DNA from: Rhodobiaceae bacterium | GTDB lineage: Bacteria > Pseudomonadota > Alphaproteobacteria > Rhizobiales > Tepidamorphaceae | Length of the DNA stretch: 45,326 nucleotides | Direction of reading: 5' to 3' | NCBI GenBank assembly: GCA_020441995.1 | Contig: JAGRLC010000083.1 | Span: 1 to 45,326, forward strand | Shown here: positions 35,917-43,112 of the stretch, in pieces | Layout: each line of letters begins with the position of its first letter | How positions within the stretch are numbered: position 1 is the stretch's first letter | Program-made: the position numbers and the translations under genes | Notes under the pieces: generated by a model | Databases searched by the model: none | Seen by the model: only the letters and a program-made list of their open reading frames with translations | Told to the model about the DNA's origin: nothing

Positions 35917-36866
35917 TGCGTTCTGGGCCGGCTGTATCGGCTGCCGGCACCGGAACCGCGCCGCCCGCCCGGACACTGCTGCTGTTTATTGTCGTTGTCC
36001 TGTGCTGGGGCACAGGCTGGCTCCCGATCCGCTATCAGGTCGATGAGGCGCCGCCCGAGGTGACGCTGTTCTGGCGCTTTGCGGCAGCCGACATGCTGCT
36101 TTGGGCCATAGTGTGGTGGCGCGGTGCCGAGTGGCGTTATTCGCCCTCCATCCATGTGCGGCTCGCGCTGATGGGCATGTCGATGTTCGGCATCAATTAT
36201 CTGATCATGTACAATGCCGCTTATGCCGCGCCCACCGGCATGCTGGCGGTGATCTTTTCCACCGCGTCTCTTTACGGTTTTGCGCTCGATGCGATTTTCT
36301 TCGGCCGCCGTGCCGGCCCGCGCGCGCTGACCGGTGTCCTGCTTGGCCTTGCGGGTCTGGTGATTGTCTTCCTGCCGCAGGTCACAGGCGCCACGTTCAA
36401 CGCCGCCATGGCCTACGGTTTCGGTCTGGCGATCCTGGCGACGGCGATGTTTGCCATTGGCAGTTCGTTCGCCGCGGCAACGCAGAAACAGGGCGTATCC
36501 GTTCGCGGCTCGACAGCCTGGGCTTGTCTCTATGGTTGCCTGGCCATGGCTTTGATTGTTCTTGTGCGTGGGGATAGCTTCGCCATTCCCCTCAAGACAA
36601 CATATCTGGTGGCGCTTGGCTGGCACATCGTTGTGGCGACCGCGATCGCCTTCAGCGCCTATGTGGCACTGGTCGGTGCGGCCGGAATAGGCCGCGCGGC
36701 ATATACGACCGTCGTTTTCCCGGTGATTGCACTGGTGTTGTCGACGATGTTCGAAGGCCTGCAGTGGTCGGCGGTCACCGTCCTCGGCGTAACGCTGATC
36801 GCAATCGGCAACATTTTGGTTTTGCGCCGGGAATCGCCGCTGAAGCGGATTGCTCCACAGTCCTGA
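35916..36866 (+). CDS. EamA-family (DMT) transporter
   Basis: A 316-residue inner-membrane protein with ten hydrophobic segments arranged as two EamA repeats (about 22-145 and 165-305). The start block FIVVVLCWGTGWLPIRYQV and INYLIMYNAAYAAPTGMLAVIFSTASLY in the first repeat are typical for metabolite exporters of the drug/metabolite superfamily. ATG 35916 overlaps the gshA stop (TGATG), so translation is coupled; export of an amino acid, thiol or related metabolite is plausible but unproved. The longer frame beginning 35622 lies inside gshA and is not used. Confidence 0.93.
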   Translation: MRSGPAVSAAGTGTAPPARTLLLFIVVVLCWGTGWLPIRYQVDEAPPEVTLFWRFAAADMLLWAIVWWRGAEWRYSPSIHVRLALMGMSMFGINYLIMYNAAYAAPTGMLAVIFSTASLYGFALDAIFFGRRAGPRALTGVLLGLAGLVIVFLPQVTGATFNAAMAYGFGLAILATAMFAIGSSFAAATQKQGVSVRGSTAWACLYGCLAMALIVLVRGDSFAIPLKTTYLVALGWHIVVATAIAFSAYVALVGAAGIGRAAYTTVVFPVIALVLSTMFEGLQWSAVTVLGVTLIAIGNILVLRRESPLKRIAPQS

Positions 36867-36880
36867 GACCGGAAGGTCAA

Positions 36881-36922
36881 GCCACCTGTTCGGTTGGCAT
36901 CAGGTTGTTGAACCGCCGCTCG
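36881..36922. repeat. Direct repeat copy 1: relic of lysR 3' end
   Basis: 42 bp, 41 of them identical to 37017-37058. On the minus strand it encodes ERRFNNLMPTEQVA and stops at TGA, the same C-terminus as the intact LysR gene (ERRLNNLMPTEQVA, stop TAG). It lies beyond the lysR terminator, so it is probably a duplicated remnant. Confidence 0.85.
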
Positions 36923-36927
36923 GACAA

Positions 36928-36971
36928 GCAATCCCAGGAAAAGTGGAAGCCGGTTTTCCGTCCGGGATTGC
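36928..36971. repeat. Dispersed Rhizobiales-type palindromic element
   Basis: Outer arms GCAATCCC and GGGATTGC and inner arms GGAAAA and TTTTCC form an imperfect 44-nt hairpin around GTGGAAGCCGG. The core GGAAAAGTGG...CCGGTTTTCC resembles short palindromic repeats scattered through intergenic regions of Rhizobium, Mesorhizobium and Brucella (from memory). Confidence 0.65.
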
Positions 36972-36975
36972 GTTG

Positions 36976-37003
36976 AAAAAACGCGGAGCGATTCTTCGCT
37001 CCG
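36976..37003 (-). terminator. Rho-independent terminator of the LysR gene
   Basis: CGGAGCGA and TCGCTCCG form a perfect 8-bp stem with a 4-nt loop (36984-37003). Read on the minus strand it is followed by CGTTTTTTC, a U-run, and it begins 9 nt beyond the lysR stop codon. Confidence 0.85.
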
Positions 37004-37012
37004 AGTTCAATC

Positions 37013-37882
37013 CTAGGCCACCTGTTCGGTTGGCATCAGGTTGTTGAGCCGCCGCTCGATATGTTCGGCAAGCGCGTTGTGGACGGCATGGGTTGCGTGC
37101 TTGGCGCGGATCATGCCGATCTCGCAAACGGGCAGGGGCGGGAAGCCGTCCGCCTGTGTCAGCACGCGCACGTCGGACCGGATCGCCGATTCCGGCAATA
37201 CGCTTATGGCAAGACCGGCTGCGACCGCGCCGTTGATGGCAGCTGCGCTCGACGAGGTATAGGTGATCCGCCAGTTGCGCTTTATCCGGTTCAGAGCGTC
37301 TGTCGCCGCATGACGCCAGCTGCACAACTCACCGCCCAGCGCCAGCGGAATCGGGTTCTGACACGCCGCCGTCATCGATTCCGACGCCACCCAGTGCAAC
37401 TGCTCCCGCCGCACGATGGTCCCGCCCTGGTCGCCATAGGTGACGATGCCGAGATCGATGGCCCCGTTGCGCACCTGCGCGGCGACATGGCCGGAGTTAT
37501 GGCACTCGACGAAAACCTCCACCAGCGGATGGGTGCGGTTGAAGGCGGCAAGCACACGAGGCAGCAGCCGGTCGGCGTAATCGTCCGGCAGACCGATCCG
37601 GACCGACCCGCTCATTTCTTTGCCTGAAATGGCGCAGACCGCGGCTTCGTTGATTGCCATCATCTTCTGCGCATAGGTGACCAGCGTCTGGCCTTCCGAA
37701 GTCAGCCGCACATCGCGCCCCGTCCGGCTGAACAGCGGTTTGCCGATCCGTTCTTCCAGCTTCTTGATCTGCATCGAAACCGCCGACTGGGTCCGGTGCA
37801 CGTCCTCGGCCGCTTTGGTGAAGCTGCCGGTTTCAGCAACCGCCAGGAACGTGCGGAGCTGATCGTTGTCGAGAAGCATCAT
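37013..37882 (-). CDS. LysR-family transcriptional regulator, VtlR/LsrB-like candidate
   Basis: A 289-residue LysR regulator. The N-terminal winged helix reads LDNDQLRTFLAVAETGSFTKAAE and RTQSAVSMQIKKLEERIGKPLFSR; the effector domain (about 92-289) includes VRIGLPDDYADRLLPRVLAAF and several Cys residues. It is divergent from a DUF1127 gene, 237 nt apart, with a palindromic T-N11-A site 11-25 nt before its own start, suggesting autoregulation. The best-known Rhizobiales LysR regulators of DUF1127 genes are VtlR of Brucella and its relative LsrB; this context makes membership plausible, not proven. Its 3' end is duplicated at 36881. Confidence 0.93.
   Translation of the reverse strand: MMLLDNDQLRTFLAVAETGSFTKAAEDVHRTQSAVSMQIKKLEERIGKPLFSRTGRDVRLTSEGQTLVTYAQKMMAINEAAVCAISGKEMSGSVRIGLPDDYADRLLPRVLAAFNRTHPLVEVFVECHNSGHVAAQVRNGAIDLGIVTYGDQGGTIVRREQLHWVASESMTAACQNPIPLALGGELCSWRHAATDALNRIKRNWRITYTSSSAAAINGAVAAGLAISVLPESAIRSDVRVLTQADGFPPLPVCEIGMIRAKHATHAVHNALAEHIERRLNNLMPTEQVA
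37017..37058. repeat. Direct repeat copy 2: 3' end of lysR
   Basis: In-gene copy of the 42-bp direct repeat. It encodes the last 14 residues of the LysR protein; the other copy at 36881-36922 differs by one base (Leu to Phe in the protein). Confidence 0.85.
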
Positions 37883-37893
37883 GGAACCTATCC

Positions 37894-37908
37894 ATCAAAA
37901 TTTTTGAT
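37894..37908. promoter_or_regulatory. Palindromic LysR-type binding site (T-N11-A)
   Basis: ATCAAAATTTTTGAT is a perfect 15-bp palindrome holding the T-N11-A core of LysR sites. It lies just before the lysR start. If it sits near -65 for the DUF1127 gene, transcription would begin close to 37966, compatible with a weak TTGGAC at 37930-37935. Confidence 0.65.
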
Positions 37909-38119
37909 CCGAGAGATGAATAACATTCGTTGGACTAATGGGCAACACGCCCCCATTTTCCAACTTGTCCCGAGCGGACATCCCAAGGGTACCGGCCACC
38001 AGCAGCACGTCCGGTTCCTGCCTGACCCGGACGCGCCAATCCCCTCGAACCGCCGCGTGTCCGGGAAAGGCCGGGATGATCCCCCCTCCGCTTCGGAGAC
38101 CACAGAAAGGAGAATGAAA

Positions 38120-38440
38120 ATGACCAATGCCGTTTGTGACTTCGACGCTCCCGTCAGCTCCGCCAGGGGCCGCGCCAGCGCTCTCTACGACCTTGCCGGT
38201 CTCGCCGTACGTCCGTTCGCGACGATTGCCGGTTTCTACCGCCGCCGGGCCGTGCTCGCGAAACTCGCAAGCCTCGACGACCATATGTTGTGCGACATTG
38301 GTCTCCAGCGCTTCGATATCGCCGATGCGGCAACGCTGTCTTCCGGCGAGGATGTAACGCGTTTCCTGCGCGGCCGGGCCAATGAGCGCCGGCGGGCTGA
38401 AAACCCTATCTCGTACAGCGGTCTGCGCCTGCGCGGATGA
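38120..38440 (+). CDS. DUF1127 domain-containing protein
   Basis: A 106-residue basic protein ending in a DUF1127 motif: FYRRRAVLAKLASLDDHMLCDIGLQRFDIADA matches the usual 'LxxLddrxLxDIGLxRxdI' helix pattern. DUF1127 proteins are often short Arg-rich proteins; some in Agrobacterium and Brucella affect metabolism, stress resistance and sRNA networks. GGAG at 38109-38112 is 7 nt before ATG 38120; ATG 38114 is too close to it. The leader upstream has a CTCCG-CTT-CGGAG hairpin and a CCCCCCTCC tract that could pair with Shine-Dalgarno sequences. A terminator follows at 38493. Likely controlled by the divergent LysR. Confidence 0.9.
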   Translation: MTNAVCDFDAPVSSARGRASALYDLAGLAVRPFATIAGFYRRRAVLAKLASLDDHMLCDIGLQRFDIADAATLSSGEDVTRFLRGRANERRRAENPISYSGLRLRG

Positions 38441-38492
38441 TGGCTGGAAAAAGAGGCCGGCCGGAATTGGCTGCGCAAAGCGACGAGAAAAC

Positions 38493-38526
38493 AAAGCCCG
38501 CGACCGGAACCGGACGCGGGCTTTTT
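38493..38526. terminator. Bidirectional Rho-independent terminator
   Basis: AAAGCCCGCG and CGCGGGCTTT form a 10-bp stem around a 12-nt ACCGG-rich loop; T-runs follow on both strands (TTTTT on plus, TTTGTTTT on minus). It sits between the convergent DUF1127 and GGDEF-EAL genes and can serve both. Confidence 0.88.
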
Positions 38527-38540
38527 CGATTCAGCCTGGC

Positions 38541-40187
38541 TCAGGCCGATTCCTGATTGGCCTTTGGGTCAAAGGTATTGTCGGCAAGATAGCCCTGTAC
38601 TTCGCTCGCCGGCATCGCCTTTGCGAAGAAATATCCCTGAACGATATCGCAGCCGATTTTCCGCAAGGCAAAGACCTGGCTGTCGGTTTCGACACCTTCC
38701 GCCGTCGTCTTCGCATTCAGACCCTTGGCGAGACAGATGATGGCCCTGATGATTTTCATCTGCTTTTCGTCATTGAGGAAGGAGGCGATGAATTCGCGGT
38801 CGATCTTGATGCCGTCGAACTCGAACCGCGACAGTTGCGCAAGGCTGGAATATCCGGTGCCGAAATCGTCCAGTACAACGCGGATGCCGGAGGCGCGCAG
38901 GTCGGAAATGATCCGGAATGCGGTATCGGAATCCTTTGCGATGGCCGATTCTGTGATTTCGATTTGCAGCCGTTGCGGCGGAAATTCGGTTTCCCCGAGA
39001 ATCTGCACGATGCGCAAACCCAGCAGCCGGTCGGTCAATTGAGTGGGCGAGATGTTGAAGGAGAGATCCAGATCGCGCGGCCACTTTTTCGCGTCGAGAC
39101 AGGCGCGGCGCAAAATCTGCTCGGATAGTTCGACGATCAGGCCGAGGTCTTCGGCAAGGGGAATGTACACGTCGGGCGTGTATCCCGGGCCGAATTTGTC
39201 CGTCCAGCGTGCCAGGGCCTCGAATCCGCAGGTTTTCCCGGTGCCGAGATCGATCAGCGGCTGATAATGGGGAACAATCCGGTTTTTCTTGATCGCGCGG
39301 CGAAGTTCAAGCTCGCATTCGGCGCGTCGCAGGAAGCCCTGTTCCATGTCGGGCGTAAACACCGCCACCGCGTTGCGTCCGCTGCGCTTGGCGACATACA
39401 TGGCCATGTCGGCTTCGCGAACGACGGTATCGAGATCGCGAGCCCTGCCAGCGACTGCCAGGCCGACTGAGCCGCTGATCTTGACCTGAACGCCATTGAT
39501 GACGAGCGGTTCGCTCAGCTTGCGGATCACAAGATTACCGAAAGAAACCGGATTCTTGGGCGCAGTATGGATCAGCAGGACGAATTCGTCGCCGCCCATA
39601 CGTACGACCAGTCCATCGCCGACAGCCGACTTGAGACGCTCGGCGGTCGCCACCAAAAGCTCGTCGCCGGCAGAGTGCCCTAGCAGATCGTTGACTTGCT
39701 TGAAGCCGTCAAGGTCAACCGATGCGACCATTTCCGGCGTCAGAGCCGATCGGCCGTGCGCGTTGCGGGATTTGTAATTGCTTTCCAGAAAATGCCGGTT
39801 TGGCAGCGACGTCAGGGAATCGTGATTGGCGATCCAGGCGACTTTGTCCTCCGCGGTATCGCGGAGTCCGATTTCCTTGTTCAGGTCGACGATTCGGCGA
39901 TACCCGTAGATAAAGCCCGCGATGCCCATGGCGGCGATCGCCAGAATGATTTCATCGAGTTCCCAGTGCTCATGGGTCAGGATGAAGTCATGCATGCTGT
40001 CGTGGGCGTCGAATGCGATAGCCACGAGCCAGAACACAAATCCGGCAAGCCCGAGCCATACCGCGTCGCGATAGGCTGCGTTTCCGAGCAGGAGCCTTAT
40101 TTTTTTGACCGACGGCCTCACGATTCGTGTCCCCAAGTTGGACAATATGTCCCCGAGCTTGGAGTTTCGCGGCAATCGATTGCCCAA
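38541..40187 (-). CDS. Membrane GGDEF-EAL protein (cyclic-di-GMP synthesis/breakdown)
   Basis: A 548-residue bifunctional c-di-GMP protein. Two membrane helices are at about 42-60 and 79-97, then a GGDEF domain (DLDGFKQVNDLLGHSAGDELL, active-site MGGDEF at 197-202) and an EAL domain (EAL at 323-325, NISPTQL, EITES, DDFGTGYSSL at 440-449, KID, TAEGVET, QGYFFAKAM). Both catalytic sets look complete; no RxxD inhibitory site is seen in front of GGDEF. The start is uncertain: TTG 40187 is the longest frame, but GTG 40121 has GGGGA about 8 nt before it and keeps both helices. Convergent with DUF1127. Confidence 0.95.
   Translation of the reverse strand: MGNRLPRNSKLGDILSNLGTRIVRPSVKKIRLLLGNAAYRDAVWLGLAGFVFWLVAIAFDAHDSMHDFILTHEHWELDEIILAIAAMGIAGFIYGYRRIVDLNKEIGLRDTAEDKVAWIANHDSLTSLPNRHFLESNYKSRNAHGRSALTPEMVASVDLDGFKQVNDLLGHSAGDELLVATAERLKSAVGDGLVVRMGGDEFVLLIHTAPKNPVSFGNLVIRKLSEPLVINGVQVKISGSVGLAVAGRARDLDTVVREADMAMYVAKRSGRNAVAVFTPDMEQGFLRRAECELELRRAIKKNRIVPHYQPLIDLGTGKTCGFEALARWTDKFGPGYTPDVYIPLAEDLGLIVELSEQILRRACLDAKKWPRDLDLSFNISPTQLTDRLLGLRIVQILGETEFPPQRLQIEITESAIAKDSDTAFRIISDLRASGIRVVLDDFGTGYSSLAQLSRFEFDGIKIDREFIASFLNDEKQMKIIRAIICLAKGLNAKTTAEGVETDSQVFALRKIGCDIVQGYFFAKAMPASEVQGYLADNTFDPKANQESA
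40140..40152. promoter_or_regulatory. Short palindrome and paired GGGGACA repeats near the GGDEF-EAL start
   Basis: GGACA-ATA-TGTCC is an exact inverted repeat. On the minus strand it lies between two copies of GGGGACA about 20 nt apart. It is inside the longest frame but upstream of the alternative GTG start at 40121, so it may be an operator. Confidence 0.35.
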
Positions 40188-40251
40188 CAGTAAAACCGCA
40201 AGGCTATCTTGTTGGTAAAGTTAAGAAAATACCTTCGAAGTTATGGAAGCG

Positions 40252-40932
40252 CTACTTCCGGTTCCCGGTGAACTGGTCGAAGATGCGTCCCATGGCCTCG
40301 GTATTGGCATCCTGGGTCTTGCGCCCGGCGGTGAAAAGGGCATCGATGATCTCGGCCGGATTGAACCCGCCTTGTCCGCCGCGTCCCGCGCTACCCGCAC
40401 CGGCGCCGAACATGCTGCCCATCATGCCCTGAAGCATGTCGCCGAAGGGGTTTGCGCCCGCACCGCCGCGGCCGCCGCCCATCATCTGCTCGAACATTTG
40501 CTGAAACGGATTGCCGCCGGCCTGGCGCTGCAGTCCGCCCATCATCATCGAGGCGATCACCGGCAGCATCTGCTTCATGATGTCGGCGCCCAGTCCGGTC
40601 ATTGCCGCGGCCTGATCGGCAACCGCACGGCTGACGTCCTTGGAGCCGAAAATCTGGCCGAGGACATCATTGCCGTTCGCCTTGATTTCTTCTGTCTGGG
40701 TCGCTTCGGGATCCTCGAAGTAACGCTCGTAATTGCCTGAGCCCATCTGTTTGTAGAAAGACTGCATGGCTTCCATGGATTCGACCTGCCGCCGCATGCC
40801 TTCCTGAAAGGCCGGCATCAGCGCTTCCACGGCCTTCTTCGTCTGGTCTGGATGCAGGCCGAACTGGCGCGACAGGTTTTCCATCGCGGCGCCGTTCTGA
40901 GCCTGATTGAGCATGTCGAACATATTGTACAT
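40252..40932 (-). CDS. DUF937 domain-containing protein
   Basis: A 226-residue cytoplasmic protein. Helical segments include MENLSRQFGLHPDQTKKAVEALMPAFQEGM and the family hallmark ANGNDVLGQIFGSKDVSRAVADQAAAMTGLG followed by ADIMKQMLPVIASMMMGGL. Residues about 128-195 are rich in Met, Gly, Gln and Ala (MFEQMMGGGRGGAG, MMGSMFGAGAG), an unusual low-complexity insert between the DUF937 helices and a helical C-terminus. GGAGG lies 14 nt before ATG 40932, a long spacing. Other DUF937 proteins may assemble in sheets; function remains unknown. Confidence 0.92.
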   Translation of the reverse strand: MYNMFDMLNQAQNGAAMENLSRQFGLHPDQTKKAVEALMPAFQEGMRRQVESMEAMQSFYKQMGSGNYERYFEDPEATQTEEIKANGNDVLGQIFGSKDVSRAVADQAAAMTGLGADIMKQMLPVIASMMMGGLQRQAGGNPFQQMFEQMMGGGRGGAGANPFGDMLQGMMGSMFGAGAGSAGRGGQGGFNPAEIIDALFTAGRKTQDANTEAMGRIFDQFTGNRK

Positions 40933-41056
40933 TTAAAGCCCGTGCGCCTCCTTTTGGTGCCGCATGGCGGCATGTGGACGTCAAGCCTGCCGTGCTTTCC
41001 GCCACATTGTCAATTTCGACGGTTGCGGGAGAGGAAGCTCAAGCCTGAATGCCCAA

Positions 41057-41099
41057 GCCAAAAAGGAAAAGGCACCGATGGTTTCCCATCGGTGCCTTT
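41057..41099 (-). terminator. Rho-independent terminator after the small lipoprotein gene
   Basis: AAAGGCACCGATGG and CCATCGGTGCCTTT form a 14-bp perfect stem with a 4-nt loop (41068-41099). On the minus strand it is followed by TCCTTTTTGG. It lies 65 nt after the lipoprotein stop and before the DUF937 gene. Confidence 0.9.
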
Positions 41100-41163
41100 A
41101 AAACCCCCGTCCTGTTTTCTGGCCCGCCTAAAGCAAGGACAGAGACAAAACGTTAGGCCTGGA

Positions 41164-41322
41164 TTACTTCCAGTCAGCCGACGGCTGAACAGAAGCCGGA
41201 GCTTCAACCGAAGCGACCGGAGCGTAACCCTTCGCAACAACCGGCTCTTTGTGGTGGTTGCAAGCGGCCAGAGCAAATGCTGCGGCTGCAACGCCGGCAA
41301 CAATCATAAGACGATTCGTCAT
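41164..41322 (-). CDS. Small lipoprotein, 52 residues
   Basis: Encodes MTNRLMIVAGVAAAAFALAA then CNHHKEPVVA... and ends QPSADWK. The N-terminus is a lipoprotein signal peptide with lipobox LAAC (Cys21); the mature part has only about 32 residues with HxHK-like NHHKE and Ala/Pro/Val-rich tail. It is smaller than many gene-calling cut-offs. Support: a 14-bp terminator hairpin downstream, a TATAAT upstream, and biased signal-peptide composition in the right frame. A GGGGGT tract is 8-10 nt before ATG 41322. It resembles entericidin-size lipoproteins in form only. Between it and tldD is 283 nt. Confidence 0.85.
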   Translation of the reverse strand: MTNRLMIVAGVAAAAFALAACNHHKEPVVAKGYAPVASVEAPASVQPSADWK

Positions 41323-41483
41323 AGTGGGTACCCCCAGAGGTGAAACGAAACGAGTCGGAAGTTATCGGTGGATTGTACGCCGCGCAACACCTGATGACCC
41401 TGCAAGTGCCCTGTCATCCACGGAATCAGTTCTTTTGGGGAAGTGCGATGCAATTGTGCAACACACATTGGCTGACGCGTTGA

Positions 41484-41489
41484 ATTATA
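41484..41489 (-). promoter_or_regulatory. Candidate -10 box for the small lipoprotein gene
   Basis: A perfect TATAAT on the minus strand, 162 nt before ATG 41322, in an AT-rich patch of the 283-nt gap 41323-41605. No convincing -35 was seen; the gap contains no other feature I can support. Confidence 0.35.
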
Positions 41490-41605
41490 CGTCGCCACGC
41501 TTGGGAAAATTAAGGATTTACTAAGGAATCGGGCGCCTGAGCAGCATCCTGGATGCGGAGATGGCCGGATACGGTCCGTGATTCTGCGCTTCCGGCCTGA
41601 GGTCC

Positions 41606-43030
41606 TCAGGCTGCCTGCGTGCCGCCAACCGTGATTCGGTCGATTCTCAGCGTTGGCTGGCCGACGCCGACCGGAACACCCTGTCCGTTCTTTCCGCAGG
41701 TGCCGATGCCTGGATCCAGCGCCATGTCGTTGCCGACCATGGGCACGCGGGTCAGCGCATCCGGTCCGTTGCCGATCAGCATGGCGCCTTTGACAGGCTG
41801 TCCGAGTTTGCCGTTTTCGATCAAGTAGGCCTCTGTGCACTGGAATACGAACTTGCCCGACGTGATATCGACCTGCCCGCCGCCGAAGGACGCCGCATAG
41901 ATACCCTTCTTGACCGACGCCAGGATTTCCTGCGGGTCGTATGCACCTGAAATCATGTAGGTATTTGTCATGCGCGGCATCGGGATATGGGCGTAGGACT
42001 GGCGCCTGCCGTTGCCGGTGGAAGCCATGTTCATCAACCGCGCGTTCTGACGGTCCTGCATGTAGCCGACCAGTTTGCCGTCCTCGATGAGGACCGTGCG
42101 CGACGAGGGGGTTCCCTCGTCGTCGATGCTGATCGAGCCGCGCAGGCCCGGCAGCGTTCCATCGTCGACGATGGTGATTCCCTTCGAGGCGACCTGTTCG
42201 CCCATGAGACCGGCAAACGCGCTTTCGCCGCGCCGGTTGAAATCGCCCTCAAGTCCGTGCCCGACGGCCTCGTGCAGCAGGACGCCCGGCCAGCCGGCCC
42301 CGAGAACCACATCGGATTCGCCTGCGGGCGCATCGACTGCGGTAAGATTGACCTGCGCCTGGCGGATGGCCTCGTCGGCGACGGCCTGCCAGGAATCGGG
42401 CGAAATGAACTCCGCATAGCCGCAACGTCCGCCAACGCCGTGCGAGCCCGTCTCCTGCCGGTCGCCTTCACCGGCAACAACGGAAACATTGAGCCGGACG
42501 AGAGGCCTGACATCGCGATAGATCGACCCGTCCGGGCGTACGATCTCGACAACCTGCCAGCTGCCAGCAAGCGACGCGGAAACCTGCCGGACTTTGTCCG
42601 ATTTTCCCCGCGCATAAGAATCTATGGCTTCCAGAAGCCGCACCTTTTCCTCAAAAGATGGGGCTCCAAGCGGATTTTCCTCGCCGTAAAGCTGGACATT
42701 GCTGCGCTGTGGCGCTGAGGCGAAAGTTCCCGAATGACCGGCTTTCACGACGCTGACGGCATTGCCGAGCCGGGAAATCGCGCTTTCCGAAATCTCCGAC
42801 GCATGGGCGTAGCCCGCGGCTTCGCCGGCGACCGCGCGCAATCCCATGCCCTGCGCGGTGTCGAAGTTGGCAACCTTGAGCCTGCCATTGTCGAAACCGA
42901 GCGTCTCGCTTTGCCGGTATTCGACGAAAAGCTCCCCGTCGTCCGCCCCGGACAGCGCCTCGCCGATCAGTCGCTTTACGCGTTCGGGCGCGACGCCATT
43001 GCTGTCGAGGAGTGAGATCGGCTGGGTCAA
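41606..43030 (-). CDS. tldD: TldD metalloprotease (catalytic subunit of TldD/E)
   Basis: A 474-residue zinc metalloprotease working with TldE. The catalytic HExxxH is intact: LLHEAVGHGLEGD (His253, Glu254, His258), and the third ligand Cys is in MALDPGIGTCGKNGQGVPV near the C-terminus. Other blocks: ASTGNGRRQSYAHIPMPRMTNTY and GGGQVDITSGKFVFQCTEAYLIENG. The start is TTG 43030, with GGAG 7 nt upstream; no in-frame ATG nearby fits. The neighbours IalB and cox genes are the usual rhizobial context. The partner is at 24746-26098 in this window. Confidence 0.95.
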   Translation of the reverse strand: MTQPISLLDSNGVAPERVKRLIGEALSGADDGELFVEYRQSETLGFDNGRLKVANFDTAQGMGLRAVAGEAAGYAHASEISESAISRLGNAVSVVKAGHSGTFASAPQRSNVQLYGEENPLGAPSFEEKVRLLEAIDSYARGKSDKVRQVSASLAGSWQVVEIVRPDGSIYRDVRPLVRLNVSVVAGEGDRQETGSHGVGGRCGYAEFISPDSWQAVADEAIRQAQVNLTAVDAPAGESDVVLGAGWPGVLLHEAVGHGLEGDFNRRGESAFAGLMGEQVASKGITIVDDGTLPGLRGSISIDDEGTPSSRTVLIEDGKLVGYMQDRQNARLMNMASTGNGRRQSYAHIPMPRMTNTYMISGAYDPQEILASVKKGIYAASFGGGQVDITSGKFVFQCTEAYLIENGKLGQPVKGAMLIGNGPDALTRVPMVGNDMALDPGIGTCGKNGQGVPVGVGQPTLRIDRITVGGTQAA

Positions 43031-43112
43031 GGCAAGGCTCCGTAAGGCGGCGGGTCGGGATGAATGGTTATAAAGTAGGGTCCGTTCGGGCCGGAATCCA
43101 ACGCGCCGCGCG

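Noticed and set aside
34402..35976. 524-codon open frame antisense to gshA
   Set aside because: Same shadow effect; gshA has clear family motifs and a ribosome-binding site, this frame has neither.
37796..38119. N-terminal extension of the DUF1127 frame
   Set aside because: It crosses the lysR start and promoter region; the Shine-Dalgarno sequence fits ATG 38120.
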